A stretch of 64,000 bases of DNA from Methylobacterium gossipiicola (GTDB taxonomy: Bacteria; Pseudomonadota; Alphaproteobacteria; Rhizobiales; Beijerinckiaceae): positions 62,001-126,000 of the forward strand of contig NZ_FOPM01000002.1 in assembly GCF_900113485.1 (NCBI RefSeq), in the 5' to 3' direction. Below are positions 12,160-22,051 of this stretch, piece by piece. The notes below the pieces were generated by a model. That model saw only the letters and a program-made list of their open reading frames with translations, was not told the origin of the DNA and did not search any database. How positions within the stretch are numbered: the first letter of the stretch is position 1; each line of letters begins with the position of its first letter. Position numbers and translations under genes: made by a program.

Positions 12160-12549
12160 ATGGAAGAATTGATTGCCCGCGTCACCACGGCGACGGGTCT
12201 GGACGCCACGACGGCTCAGACGGCCATCGGCCACATCCTGGCTTTCCTCCAGAAGGAAGGCCCCGCCACCGAGGTCAGCCAGCTTCTCGCCGCCCTGCCG
12301 GGCTCCGAGACCGCCATCGCGGCTTCCAACGCGGGCGAAGGCGGCGGCGGCGGCCTCATGGGTATGCTCGGCGGCATGATGGGCGGCGGCGTGATGGCGC
12401 TCGGCCAGAAGCTCATGGCGGCGGGCGTCCCCATGGGACAGATGCAGCCGCTCGGGCGCGAACTGTTCGCCTATGGCCGCGAGAAGGCCGGAGAGGACGT
12501 GATGGGTCCCATCGTCGGCTCGATCCCCGGGCTGAACCAGTTCGTCTGA
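12160..12549 (+). CDS. Hypothetical protein, DUF2267-like N-terminus with glycine/methionine-rich centre
   Basis: 129-residue protein preceded by GGAG. Residues 1-50 are helical (TGLDATTAQTAIGHILAFL) and resemble DUF2267; residues about 57-82 are Gly/Met-rich (GGGGGLMGMLGGMMGGG), and the end is PIVGSIPGLNQFV. No signal peptide. Divergent from the HerA-like gene, whose tail carries a similar Gly/Leu/Met stretch. The family assignment is tentative and function unknown. Confidence 0.7.
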   Translation: MEELIARVTTATGLDATTAQTAIGHILAFLQKEGPATEVSQLLAALPGSETAIAASNAGEGGGGGLMGMLGGMMGGGVMALGQKLMAAGVPMGQMQPLGRELFAYGREKAGEDVMGPIVGSIPGLNQFV

Positions 12550-12563
12550 TCGCCCGGCGACAT

Positions 12564-12598
12564 CCTTCGGCGGCTACCCGTTCGACGGCCGCCGAAGG
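12564..12598 (+). terminator. Hairpin after the DUF2267-like gene
   Basis: CCTTCGGCGGC and GCCGCCGAAGG pair perfectly over 11 bp with a loop of 13 bases, 15 bases after the stop. No T run follows, so it may be a Rho-dependent or processing structure. Confidence 0.45.
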
Positions 12599-12749
12599 TC
12601 ATCCGGCTAAGGGCATCAACGCCTTGTCGGGCAAGGAAAACCCCTGTCATAAAAGCGTGCGCGCCGCGTGGTGATGTGGCGTCCCGAAGGCGCGAGGCCG
12701 TGGGCTCCGGGGTGAGCCCGCCTCGCGGTCCCGACAGGCGGATGCGACC

Positions 12750-13778
12750 ATGGTCCCGAACTTCGCGCGTGAGGCGTCCACAGCTTGGCTGGCCGGCTGG
12801 GAAACCCATGTCCACGCGCCTTTCACCCGCCTCAAGCGCAAGGGGGCCGAGGCCGGTCTCACGGTGCTGCCGGGTTTCCAGGGGCGCACGCTCGTTCCAC
12901 CCGGTGCCGCGCCGATCAAGTTCAAGCCGCGCCTGAAGAAGCCGCTGCCGGCCCCCGGCCTCGATCCGAGCCTCGGCCGCATCGGCAACCTCGAAGTCCG
13001 CTTGGCCACCTCCGTCTCAGAGATCAGACGGGCGCAGCGCCTGCGCTACCGCGTGTTCTTCGAGGAGATGCAGGCCGTGGCCACGGGCCTGTCGCTGCTG
13101 TCGCGTCGCGACATCGACGCCTATGACAGCGTCTGCGACCATCTCCTCGTCATCGACCACGCCGCCACGGACGAGACACCGTTCCGGCGCCCGCGCCCGA
13201 AGGTGGTGGGGACCTACCGCCTCCTGCGGCAGGACACGGCCGACCGGCATTTCGGCTTCTACACGGCGGGGGAATACGACATTGCCCCCCTCCTTGCCGC
13301 CCATCCGGGCAAGCGATTCCTCGAACTCGGCCGTTCCTGCGTCCTGAAGCCCTACCGGACGAAGCGCACGGTGGAACTGCTCTGGGCCGGGATCTGGGCC
13401 TACGTTCAGCATCACCGCATCGACGCCATGCTCGGCTGCGCCAGCCTGGAGGGGACGGACCCCGAACGCCTCGCCCTGCCCTTGAGCTTCCTCCACCACC
13501 ATGCCCGCGCGCCGGAGGGGTGGCGCGCGAAGGCGCTGCCGGAGCGCCACGTCGCCATGGACCGTCTGTCCCGCGAAGCCGTGGACCCCAAGGCCGCCCT
13601 CCAGGCCCTGCCGCCGCTCATCAAGGGCTACCTGCGGGTCGGCGCCACCTTCGGCGACGGCGCCGTGGTGGATCGCCAGTTCGGCACCACGGACGTGTTC
13701 GTGATTCTCCCGGTCTCCGCCATCGCGGCCCGCTACATCGATCATTTCGGACCGGCGGCGGACCGAAAGGCCGCCTGA
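12750..13778 (+). CDS. olsB: L-ornithine N(alpha)-acyltransferase (OlsB-type GNAT)
   Basis: Transfers a 3-hydroxyacyl chain from ACP to the alpha-amino group of ornithine, the first step to phosphorus-free ornithine lipids. 342 residues. The core begins at about residue 75 with LGRIGNLEVRLA and has LRYRVFFEEM, RRDIDAYDSVCDHLLV, the hallmark FLELGRSCVLKPYRTKRT, GCASLEGTDP and LPPLIKGYLRVGA. About 70 residues before the core have no recognised domain, making this longer than most rhizobial OlsB. No clear ribosome binding site precedes ATG 12750, so the true start could be later. The second enzyme, OlsA, is not next to it; an acyltransferase-3 gene follows 68 bases on. Confidence 0.85.
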   Translation: MVPNFAREASTAWLAGWETHVHAPFTRLKRKGAEAGLTVLPGFQGRTLVPPGAAPIKFKPRLKKPLPAPGLDPSLGRIGNLEVRLATSVSEIRRAQRLRYRVFFEEMQAVATGLSLLSRRDIDAYDSVCDHLLVIDHAATDETPFRRPRPKVVGTYRLLRQDTADRHFGFYTAGEYDIAPLLAAHPGKRFLELGRSCVLKPYRTKRTVELLWAGIWAYVQHHRIDAMLGCASLEGTDPERLALPLSFLHHHARAPEGWRAKALPERHVAMDRLSREAVDPKAALQALPPLIKGYLRVGATFGDGAVVDRQFGTTDVFVILPVSAIAARYIDHFGPAADRKAA

Positions 13779-13846
13779 CGCGCCGCCTCCGCCACGCGGG
13801 CGCCGCATCCCCTCGCCAAAGGCTCGTCCGTGGCGGGGGCAAGGCG

Positions 13847-14965
13847 ATGCGGGGTTATCGATACGAGGCGCTCGACGGCGTGCGGGGCCTGGCAGCGCAG
13901 GCCGTGGTGATCACCCATGCCCTCGAGATGGCGTTCCTTCCAGCCCACGGAACCGGCGCCGGGATCACCGGCTGGATCGGCCGGGCTTCGGTGATGCTGT
14001 TCTTCGTGCTCAGCGGCTTCGTCATCGCCACGAGCCTGAGCCGGTCGGCCCGGCGCGACGGGCGCTTCCTCGTGGCCTACGCGGTCCACCGGGTGGCCCG
14101 CATCGCCCCGCCCCTCGTCTTCGCCATCGGCCTCACCTTCGCGGTCGGCGCCCTCGGCCAAGCCGGCGTGACCCTGCTCACCCGCAGCGGCGAGCCCTAC
14201 ACCATGGGGCTCCTCGCATTCCTGCGCGGCATCACCCTGACCTTCGCCCCCACGGACGCGACCTTCGTCATCGACAATCCGCTCTGGTCCCTGCGCCAGG
14301 AAGCCTATCTCTACGCCGTCGCGGCCTTCGTCGCCCTCGGTGTCGTCGGACGCGGGGCCGCGCGCGCTCTGGGTTTCGCCCTGGCGGCCGGCCTCGTGTT
14401 CGCGACGGCGAACCGGTTCTTCTACCTCCAATCCCTGGCGTTGTTCGGGGCCGGCGCCGCATCGGCGCTCCTCGGTGGGCATCCGGGCCTGCATCGGCTG
14501 GCCACGTCCCCCGCGCTCTGGCCGATCGCCGCCTTGGCCCTGGCAGCCCCCCTCGCCTTCGTCGCCCGGCCGGATTTCGTCGATGCCATGAGCGCATGGG
14601 GGCCGTTCCTGGCCTATCAGGCCGTTCTCGGCCTTCCCCTGGCGCTGGGCCTGCTGGCGCTCGCAACCGAATCCACGCCCGTCGCGCGGGTCTTCGCGGC
14701 CTTCGAAGGTGCGGCGACGTTCTCCTACACCCTCTACGTGGTGCACATGCCGGTCCTGGTGCTGGTGTTCTCCCTGCGGACCCACCTTGCCTGGATGCCG
14801 GGGTGGATCGGCGACGGCGCGACCCTGCTGGTCGCCTGGGGCGCCGCTCAAGCCCTGGCCATCGCCGTCGCGCGGGTTCTGGAGCGCCCGAAACCGGTGC
14901 GGACCGCCCTGTTCCACCTCCTCGGCCGCCTGGGCTGGGGCCGATCGGCCCTCGAGCGCGCCTAG
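13847..14965 (+). CDS. Acyltransferase family 3 membrane protein
   Basis: 372-residue polytopic membrane protein of the Acyl_transf_3 (OafA/NodX) family that moves acyl groups onto surface sugars or lipids. It starts with the family signature YEALDGVRGLAAQAVVITHA and has VMLFFVLSGFVIATSL, then about ten hydrophobic helices and a late FSYTLYVVHMPVL. The putative catalytic His is the one in ITHALE. ATG 13847 has GGGGGCAAGG upstream. Follows olsB on the same strand, so a lipid substrate is possible but unproven. Its TAG stop lies inside the left end of a 109-bp repeat-bounded element. Confidence 0.85.
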   Translation: MRGYRYEALDGVRGLAAQAVVITHALEMAFLPAHGTGAGITGWIGRASVMLFFVLSGFVIATSLSRSARRDGRFLVAYAVHRVARIAPPLVFAIGLTFAVGALGQAGVTLLTRSGEPYTMGLLAFLRGITLTFAPTDATFVIDNPLWSLRQEAYLYAVAAFVALGVVGRGAARALGFALAAGLVFATANRFFYLQSLALFGAGAASALLGGHPGLHRLATSPALWPIAALALAAPLAFVARPDFVDAMSAWGPFLAYQAVLGLPLALGLLALATESTPVARVFAAFEGAATFSYTLYVVHMPVLVLVFSLRTHLAWMPGWIGDGATLLVAWGAAQALAIAVARVLERPKPVRTALFHLLGRLGWGRSALERA

Positions 14966-15070
14966 TGCTGTGACGCAATCACTTCGTTCCTGCGCCAGAG
15001 CACCAGGCTTTTGTTGTTGCATCAATTTTCCCAGGCACGGCTGAAGCCTCCGTCTGGATCGATGCACTAG
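14962..15070. repeat. 109-bp intergenic element with 7-bp inverted ends
   Basis: CTAGTGC at 14962-14968 and GCACTAG at 15064-15070 bound an AT-richer segment than its surroundings (TTTTGTTGTTGCATCAATTT). The left TAG is the stop of the plus-strand acyltransferase and the right CTA is the stop of the minus-strand SDR gene, so both convergent genes end within the ends of the element. Seen directly; whether it is a mobile repeat is inferred. Confidence 0.5.
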
Positions 15071-15930
15071 ATCCGCGCGTCCGCCACCAGCGCCGCCAGC
15101 CCTTCGCGATAGGTCGGGTACGCCAGATCGACGCCGAGCTCCTCGCGGACGAGCCGGTTCCGCACGCGCTTGTTCTCGCCGTAGAAGCTGCGCGCCATCG
15201 GGCTGAGATCGGCGGTCTCGAAATCGACCTCGGGCGGCAGGGGCAGGCCGGTCAGGGCGGCGGCGTGCTCGGTCACCACCTGGGGCGGCGTCGGCGCGTC
15301 GTCGGTGACGTTGTAGATCGCCCCGGCCCGGGGCCGGTCGAGGGAGGCCAGCAGCGTGGTGGCGATGTCGTCCACGTGGATGCGGTTGAACACCTGACCC
15401 GCCTTGATGATGCGCTGGGACTTGCCCTCGCGCAGCTTCACGATGGGGTTGCGGCCCGGCCCGTAGATGCCGGACAGGCGAAACACCTGCACGGGCTTAC
15501 CCGTCTCCCGCCCGAGGGCGAGCCAGGCGTTCTCGACGGCGAGCCGGCCCTGCGAGCGGCGGCTCGTGGGACGGGGCTCCGTCGTCTCGTCGATCCAGGC
15601 GCCCTGCTGGTCGCCGTAGACGCCGATGGTCGAGAGGTAGCCGATCCAGCCGACGCGGCTCGCCCGGATGGCCTCGGCGTAGTGGGCCAGAACCGTGTCG
15701 CCGTCGCCGACGGGGGGGGCCGAGATCAGGAGCACGTCCGTCTCGGCAAGGTCGGCGGCGATGCGCGCATCGTCCCCATCCGGCCCAAAGGTCCGCAGGG
15801 CGACGCCGTCGAGGCCAGCTCCGATCCGCGCCGGATCGGTGACCGTGGCGCGGACCTGCGCGAATCGCCCGGAGGCCCGTTCGACGAACCGACGCGCGGT
15901 GAAGCCGAGGCCGAACACGAAGAGATTCAT
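15067..15930 (-). CDS. NAD(P)-binding SDR-like protein (YeeZ-type epimerase family)
   Basis: 287-residue extended SDR-like protein. Rossmann start MNLFVFGLGFTARRFV carries a GxGxxA-like nucleotide motif; YLSTIGVYGDQQGAWIDE and FRLSGIYGPGRN are typical of NAD-dependent epimerase/dehydratase relatives of E. coli YeeZ. The classical YxxxK is not evident, so catalytic activity is uncertain. Start at 15930 chosen because the fold begins there; the upstream 27 codons overlap the queG tail. Minus strand, 19 bases after queG. Confidence 0.82.
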   Translation of the reverse strand: MNLFVFGLGFTARRFVERASGRFAQVRATVTDPARIGAGLDGVALRTFGPDGDDARIAADLAETDVLLISAPPVGDGDTVLAHYAEAIRASRVGWIGYLSTIGVYGDQQGAWIDETTEPRPTSRRSQGRLAVENAWLALGRETGKPVQVFRLSGIYGPGRNPIVKLREGKSQRIIKAGQVFNRIHVDDIATTLLASLDRPRAGAIYNVTDDAPTPPQVVTEHAAALTGLPLPPEVDFETADLSPMARSFYGENKRVRNRLVREELGVDLAYPTYREGLAALVADARI

Positions 15931-15949
15931 GGGCGTTGGATGTCCTGCC

Positions 15950-17122
<1,173 letters not shown>

Positions 17123-17133
17123 GGAAGGTTCGG

Positions 17134-17826
17134 TCAGAAGTCGAGGTCCGCGTAGTGGTCCGCCGGGGCCATGCCGGGCACCCGGTCCGCCAGGAGGGTC
17201 CGGAAGCAAGGGCGCGACTTCACCCGGGCGTACCAGTCCCGCGCCGTCTCGTCCTCGTCCCAGGGCACGTCGCCGAGGTAGTCCACGCAGGACAGGTGGG
17301 CGGCGGCGGCGAGATCCGCATAGGTCAGATGGTCACCCGCGATCCATTTGCGCCGGGACATGAGGTAACCGATGTATTTCAGGTGATAGCGCACGTTCGT
17401 GCGCGCCGCCCGGATGGCGTTCATGTCCGGCGGGCCGCCCCCGGCGGCGCTGTTCATGAACCGCTTGAAGATCTTTTCCGTGACGAGGTAGCCCGTCACC
17501 TCCGCGTCGAACTTCACGAGGAACCAGTCGAGGAGCCGCCGGACCTCGACCCGGGCCGCCGTGGTCTCGGGCAGGAGGCGCCGACCGCTGAGCCCGAGCC
17601 CCCGCGTCTCGTCGAGATATTCCGCGATGATCCCGGCCCCCGGCACCGCCAGCCCCGATTGCTCCACCAGCACCGGCGTGGTGCCGGCCGGGTTGATGAT
17701 CAGGAAGGCGTCGCGCCGCTCCCACGGGCGTTCCTCCAGCAGGGAGGGCTCCATCCCCATCTCGGCGAGGACGAGGCGGATGAAGCGCGAATGGGGGCAG
17801 AAGGGGGAATGGTGAAGCGTCGCCAT
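17134..17826 (-). CDS. fzlA: FzlA-type glutathione S-transferase family protein (FtsZ-binding division protein)
   Basis: 230-residue GST-fold protein: N-terminal thioredoxin-like domain (LHHSPFCPHSRFIRLVLAEM, NPAGTTPVLVE) and C-terminal helical domain (RKWIAGDHLTYADLAAAAHL). The C-terminus RVPGMAPADHYADLDF is the mark of FzlA, which in Caulobacter and Agrobacterium binds FtsZ filaments and controls constriction rather than conjugating glutathione. CPHS occupies the position of the GST active site. Ends 12 bases before queG begins. The FzlA identity rests on the C-terminal signature; a plain GST is the alternative. Confidence 0.8.
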   Translation of the reverse strand: MATLHHSPFCPHSRFIRLVLAEMGMEPSLLEERPWERRDAFLIINPAGTTPVLVEQSGLAVPGAGIIAEYLDETRGLGLSGRRLLPETTAARVEVRRLLDWFLVKFDAEVTGYLVTEKIFKRFMNSAAGGGPPDMNAIRAARTNVRYHLKYIGYLMSRRKWIAGDHLTYADLAAAAHLSCVDYLGDVPWDEDETARDWYARVKSRPCFRTLLADRVPGMAPADHYADLDF

Positions 17827-17944
17827 CGAGGCCGTTCGGACGGGGGAAGCTGCCGGGGACGAGCCGTATCGGGCCCCTCGCAGAGGGTCGCCTATCGAGA
17901 CTTATTGCTCGATCGTTGCCGCCTCATTAACACGCTGGATTAAA

Positions 17945-17957
17945 GACGGTAACCGTC
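17945..17957. promoter_or_regulatory. 13-bp palindrome GACGGTAACCGTC between fzlA and uppP
   Basis: Perfect 6-1-6 palindrome in the 243-bp divergent gap. On the minus strand a TTGACG overlaps its flank, so it could be an operator or part of the fzlA promoter. Weak evidence. Confidence 0.3.
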
Positions 17958-18069
17958 CGTCAACCGCGAGGGTCGAAAGCTGGCCCCGCCCGAGGATCGA
18001 CCACGGCGGGCGGCACGCGCTGCGTCGTGCCGCGAAACATGTCTTCAACATCCGAGACGAGGCGATACC

Positions 18070-18876
18070 ATGATGGATGCGGCCAGCATCGTGAAGGCGG
18101 TCGTCCTCGCCGTCGTCGAGGGGGCGACGGAGTTCATTCCGGTCTCCTCCACGGGGCACCAGCTCCTCGTCGGCCACTTCATCGGGTTCGAATCGCCCAA
18201 CAACACCTTCGAGGTGCTGATCCAGCTCGGCGCCATCCTGGCGATCCTGGCGGTGTATTTCGGCCGCCTCCTCGGGATCGCCAAGGCGTTGCCGAACGAT
18301 CCCAACGCCCGGCGCTTCGTCCTCGGCATCCTCATCGCGTTCCTGCCGGCGGCGATCGTCGGCGGCCTGTTCTCGAAGTACATCAAGTACTACCTCTTCA
18401 ACCCGTGGATCGTCTGCGCGACCCTGGTCGCCGGCGGCCTCGTCCTCCTCGTCCTCGACGAGACCGATCTCGAGGTGAAGAAGCGCGACGTGTTCGACTT
18501 CTCCCTGCCGATGGATTTCAAGATCGGCCTGTTCCAGTGCATCGCCATGATCCCCGGCGTGTCGCGCTCGGGCGCCACGATCGTGGGCGCCATGCTCATG
18601 GGCGCGGATAAGCGCTCCGCCACGGAGTTCTCGTTCTATCTCGCGATCCCCACCATGGCGGGCGCCTTCGCCAAGGACCTCCTCGACAATTACAAGAACC
18701 TCTCAAAGGACGACACCGGCCTCATCGTGATCGGCTTCATCGTGGCGTTCCTCTCGGCCCTGTTCGTGGTCCGCACGGTGCTCGATTACGTGTCCGCCCA
18801 CGGGTTCCGGCTGTTCGCCTGGTGGCGCATCATCGTCGGGTCCCTGGGGTTCTTCGGTCTGATCGTCTTCGGATAG
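18070..18876 (+). CDS. uppP: Undecaprenyl-diphosphate phosphatase
   Basis: 268-residue integral membrane enzyme of the UppP/BacA family that dephosphorylates undecaprenyl pyrophosphate to recycle the lipid carrier for peptidoglycan and polysaccharides. The two signature loops are intact: EGATEFIPVSSTGH near the N-terminus and PGVSRSGATI in the middle, with about eight hydrophobic helices. The N-terminal double Met at 18070 has GAGGCG upstream. Divergent from fzlA, so division and wall synthesis share an intergenic region. Confidence 0.96.
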   Translation: MMDAASIVKAVVLAVVEGATEFIPVSSTGHQLLVGHFIGFESPNNTFEVLIQLGAILAILAVYFGRLLGIAKALPNDPNARRFVLGILIAFLPAAIVGGLFSKYIKYYLFNPWIVCATLVAGGLVLLVLDETDLEVKKRDVFDFSLPMDFKIGLFQCIAMIPGVSRSGATIVGAMLMGADKRSATEFSFYLAIPTMAGAFAKDLLDNYKNLSKDDTGLIVIGFIVAFLSALFVVRTVLDYVSAHGFRLFAWWRIIVGSLGFFGLIVFG

Positions 18877-19042
18877 GGCCGACGGGGCAGCGGGAGGCGC
18901 GGGCCCCGCGAACGCGGCGGACGAATTCAGTATCCAGGATCGGGGGCGATTGCTTCGGCAAGCCTCACCGTGCAAGGGCTGTCGGGAGAGTGTGCAGAGC
19001 CCGGCCCCGCGCGGCCGGCGCCCCGATCCGAAGGCCCGAAGC

Positions 19043-20893
19043 ATGGAAAACCGTCCCCTCGCCGACCTGTTTCCGCCCGCGACCCGCGAGCGCTGGCTCG
19101 GCCTTGTCGAGGGGGTTCTGAAGGGCGGGGATTTCGAGAGGCGGCTGGTCTCGAAGACCGCCGACGGCATCCGCATCGAGCCCCTCTACGAGCCGGCCGG
19201 TCCCGTCACCCAGCCCATGCGCGCGGCGGGTCCGTGGCGCATCGCCCAGCGGGTCGACCATCCGCAGGCCGACGCCGCCCAAACCCTCGCTTTGTCGGAT
19301 CTCGAAGGCGGGGCCGACGCCCTGACCCTGGTCTTCTCCGGGGCTCCGGCCGCCCGGGGCTTCGGCCTCGACGCCACGACCGTTGCCGACCTCGACGCGG
19401 CGCTCGCGGGTGTGATGCTGCCCCTCATCAGCCTTCGCCTCGATGCCGGCGGACGGGGCGTCGAGGCCGCCCATCTCCTCAAGGATCTCGCGGCGCAACG
19501 GGGCGACGCCCTGGGCGACCTCGACATCGACCTCGGCCTCGATCCCATCGGCACCCTCGCGGCGACGGGCCGCGTCGGCGACGGTTTCGCCAAGGACCTC
19601 GCCGAAACCCTGGCGACCTTCGAGGCCGCCGGCTTCACCGGACGCCTCTGCCTCGCCGACGGGCGCCCCTACCACGAGGCAGGCGCGAGCGAGGCGCAGG
19701 AACTCGCCGCCGTCCTCGCCACGGCGGTGGCCTACCTGCGGGCTCTGGAGGCCGGAGGCCACAGCGTTGAGCGTGCCCGCGACGCCATCGCGGTGCTGCT
19801 CGTCGCCGATGCCGACGAGTTCCTCACCATCGCCAAGTTCCGTGCCCTGCGCCGGCTCTGGGCGCGGATCGAGGCGGCCTGCGGCCTCGATGCGAAGCCC
19901 CTGCGAGTCCATGCCGAGACGGCCTGGCGGATGATGAGCCGACGCGATCCGTTCGTGAATATCCTGCGCACCACCCTGGCGGCGGGTTCGGCGGGGCTCG
20001 GCGGGGCCGACAGCGTCACCGCCCTGCCCTACACGGCGGCCTTGGGCCTGCCCGATGCCTTCGCCCGCCGGGTGGTGCGCAACAGCCAGATCGTCCTCAT
20101 CGAGGAATCGAACCTCGCCCGGGTCGCCGATCCGGCGGCGGGCGCCGGCAGCTTCGAGGCCCTGACGGATGAGTTGACGCAAGCCGCCTGGAGCGCGTTC
20201 CAGGCCATCGAGGCCGAGGGCGGCATCGTGGCGAGCCTCCAGGCGGCCGCCCTTCAGGGCCGGATCGAAAAGATTCGGACGACACGCGCGCGCAACGTCG
20301 CCACCCGCCGCGAACCCCTGACCGGGGCGAGCGAATTCCCGTTCCTCGCCGAGAAGCCGGTGACGGTCCTCGACCTGCCCCCGGCCGAGGCGGCGCCCCC
20401 TCGGTTCGGCACCGGCGCTCCCCTCGCCTGCGAGCCCCTGCCGTCGCGGCGTCTGGCGGAACCCTACGAGGCCCTGCGCGACAGCTCCGACGCCCATCTC
20501 GACGCCACCGGGCGGCGGCCGCTCGTGTTCCTGGCCAATCTCGGCGCCGTCGCGGTCTTCAATGCCCGCTCCACCTTCGCGGCCAACGCCTTCGCGGCGG
20601 GGGGCATCGAGGCGGTGAACGAAGCCGGGTTCGACGAGTCAGATGCCCTGGCGCGGGCCTTCACGGAGTCGGGCGCCCGCATCGCCTGCCTGTGCTCGTC
20701 GGACGCGGTCTACGCCGAGAAGGCCGTGGCGGCGACCGAGGCCCTGAAGGCGGCGGGGGCGACGCGGATCTATCTGGCGGGCAAGCCGGGCGAGCTCGGC
20801 GACACCCTGAAGCGGGTGGGCGTCCACGACTTCCTGTTCGCCGGGGGCGACCTGCTGGCCCTCCTCGGAGAGGCACAGGCGGCGGCGGTCTGA
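19043..20893 (+). CDS. mcmB: Methylmalonyl-CoA mutase small (beta) subunit
   Basis: 616-residue non-catalytic subunit of the heterodimeric B12-dependent mutase interconverting methylmalonyl-CoA and succinyl-CoA. It has the N-terminal TIM-barrel-like domain (VRNSQIVLIEESNLARVADPAAG, HAETAWRMMSRRDP) and a C-terminal flavodoxin-like domain from about residue 490. The cobalamin-binding DxHxxG is absent there, as expected for the small subunit. The large subunit does not follow; separate mcmA and mcmB loci fit what I know of methylobacteria, where the mutase serves the ethylmalonyl-CoA pathway. Start at 19043 (MENRPLADLF) matches the usual N-terminus. Confidence 0.93.
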   Translation: MENRPLADLFPPATRERWLGLVEGVLKGGDFERRLVSKTADGIRIEPLYEPAGPVTQPMRAAGPWRIAQRVDHPQADAAQTLALSDLEGGADALTLVFSGAPAARGFGLDATTVADLDAALAGVMLPLISLRLDAGGRGVEAAHLLKDLAAQRGDALGDLDIDLGLDPIGTLAATGRVGDGFAKDLAETLATFEAAGFTGRLCLADGRPYHEAGASEAQELAAVLATAVAYLRALEAGGHSVERARDAIAVLLVADADEFLTIAKFRALRRLWARIEAACGLDAKPLRVHAETAWRMMSRRDPFVNILRTTLAAGSAGLGGADSVTALPYTAALGLPDAFARRVVRNSQIVLIEESNLARVADPAAGAGSFEALTDELTQAAWSAFQAIEAEGGIVASLQAAALQGRIEKIRTTRARNVATRREPLTGASEFPFLAEKPVTVLDLPPAEAAPPRFGTGAPLACEPLPSRRLAEPYEALRDSSDAHLDATGRRPLVFLANLGAVAVFNARSTFAANAFAAGGIEAVNEAGFDESDALARAFTESGARIACLCSSDAVYAEKAVAATEALKAAGATRIYLAGKPGELGDTLKRVGVHDFLFAGGDLLALLGEAQAAAV

Positions 20894-20962
20894 GTTCCGC
20901 AACCGAAGCGAGAGGCGGCGCGTTTGCGAAGCGTCGCCGCAGCTCGATCGGATCGGAACTCC

Positions 20963-21340
20963 ATGCGTCTTCAACTCCTTGCCGCCGTCGCCCTCGCGGG
21001 TCTGTCCAGTCAGGCCCTCGCCGTAACCGAGAAGGTTCAGGTTCCGCATCGCTACGACGGCAGCTGGACCATCGAAGTGGTGACCCTCGATGGACCGTGT
21101 GACCGGAGCTATCGCTACGGCGTCCAGATTCGGAAGGGCGTCGCGACCTATGCGGGGGGTGATTTTCGGATCAACGGCCGGGTGGCCGGCAACGGCGCCG
21201 TGCGGGCCGTCATCAACCGGGGCTCCGACCAGGCCGACGTGGTGGGCCGCCTCGCCCGTCAGGGCACGGGCGCCGGTACCTGGAACACCACGGGCCTCAT
21301 CGGCTGCAGCGGACGCTGGAACGCCGAGCGGCGGGGCTGA
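20963..21340 (+). CDS. Small secreted protein of unknown function
   Basis: 125 residues with a signal peptide (MRLQLLAAVALAGLSSQALA). The mature part YDGSWTIEVVTLDGPCDRSYRYGVQIRKG and the C-terminal LIGCSGRWNAERRG hold two cysteines and look like a small beta-sandwich; I have the impression that methylobacteria carry many paralogues. Follows mcmB by 69 bases on the same strand. Function unknown. Confidence 0.78.
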   Translation: MRLQLLAAVALAGLSSQALAVTEKVQVPHRYDGSWTIEVVTLDGPCDRSYRYGVQIRKGVATYAGGDFRINGRVAGNGAVRAVINRGSDQADVVGRLARQGTGAGTWNTTGLIGCSGRWNAERRG

Positions 21341-21571
21341 TACGGCATCCGCGCGATGAACGCGGTGCCCGGATGGGCAGGCCCGTGGGGCACCCGAGGA
21401 CTACCGAACCCCGCCAGCCCAAAGTCGATCGGGGCGAGCCCGCCCCGGTTGTGATGCGGCGGGCACAGGAGCGGTGAAACCACGCACCGCGCCCTCGCAG
21501 CCCTGTTCCCGCCGGATTTCTCGCTGAATACTCGTTCAGATTCGAAGCGGATTCGATCGGAGCGTCAGGCG

Positions 21572-21994
21572 ATGAAGAATGGGCTGCTCGGTGCGATCGT
21601 GGTTATCGCCAGTCTCGGCGCCGAGGCTCAGGCCGCCGGCCGGACACCGGGCCGGCCGCATCCGGTGATGGCGCCGCTGGAATCCGCGGCCACGGCCTGC
21701 TTCGCCGAGACGATCCTGGCCAACCCCACCGCCACGAAACATGCCCGGGCCGGGCGCTGGTACGAGGCCGCCGGGGTGACGGGCTTCCTGTGCCGCCCGG
21801 AGGTGGACGCCATGGTGCGAGCCTATGACGACCTGCACGGACGCGGGACCGGTGGGCGCTACTTCCGCACCGCCTATGCCCGCCACCTCGGCGAACAACT
21901 CGCCGGGCGCCTGCAACCGCTGCTCCAGCGCCACGATGTTGCCAGCGCCGAGCCGGCCGCCGACCGGACCGAGACGGCGCCTCCGGCCGAGTGA
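21572..21994 (+). CDS. Hypothetical secreted protein
   Basis: 140 residues with a signal peptide (MKNGLLGAIVVIASLGAEAQA). The mature part has two cysteines (ATACFAET, TGFLCRPE) and a Glu/Pro-rich end. No family recognised. ATG 21572 follows a TCAGGCG stretch. It is separated from the previous gene by 231 bases in which I see nothing convincing. Confidence 0.65.
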   Translation: MKNGLLGAIVVIASLGAEAQAAGRTPGRPHPVMAPLESAATACFAETILANPTATKHARAGRWYEAAGVTGFLCRPEVDAMVRAYDDLHGRGTGGRYFRTAYARHLGEQLAGRLQPLLQRHDVASAEPAADRTETAPPAE

Positions 21995-22051
21995 TCCCGC
22001 GCCGACGCCGGCCGATGGATGGATCGTCCACCGGCCGGCGCCTGCCGTCGC

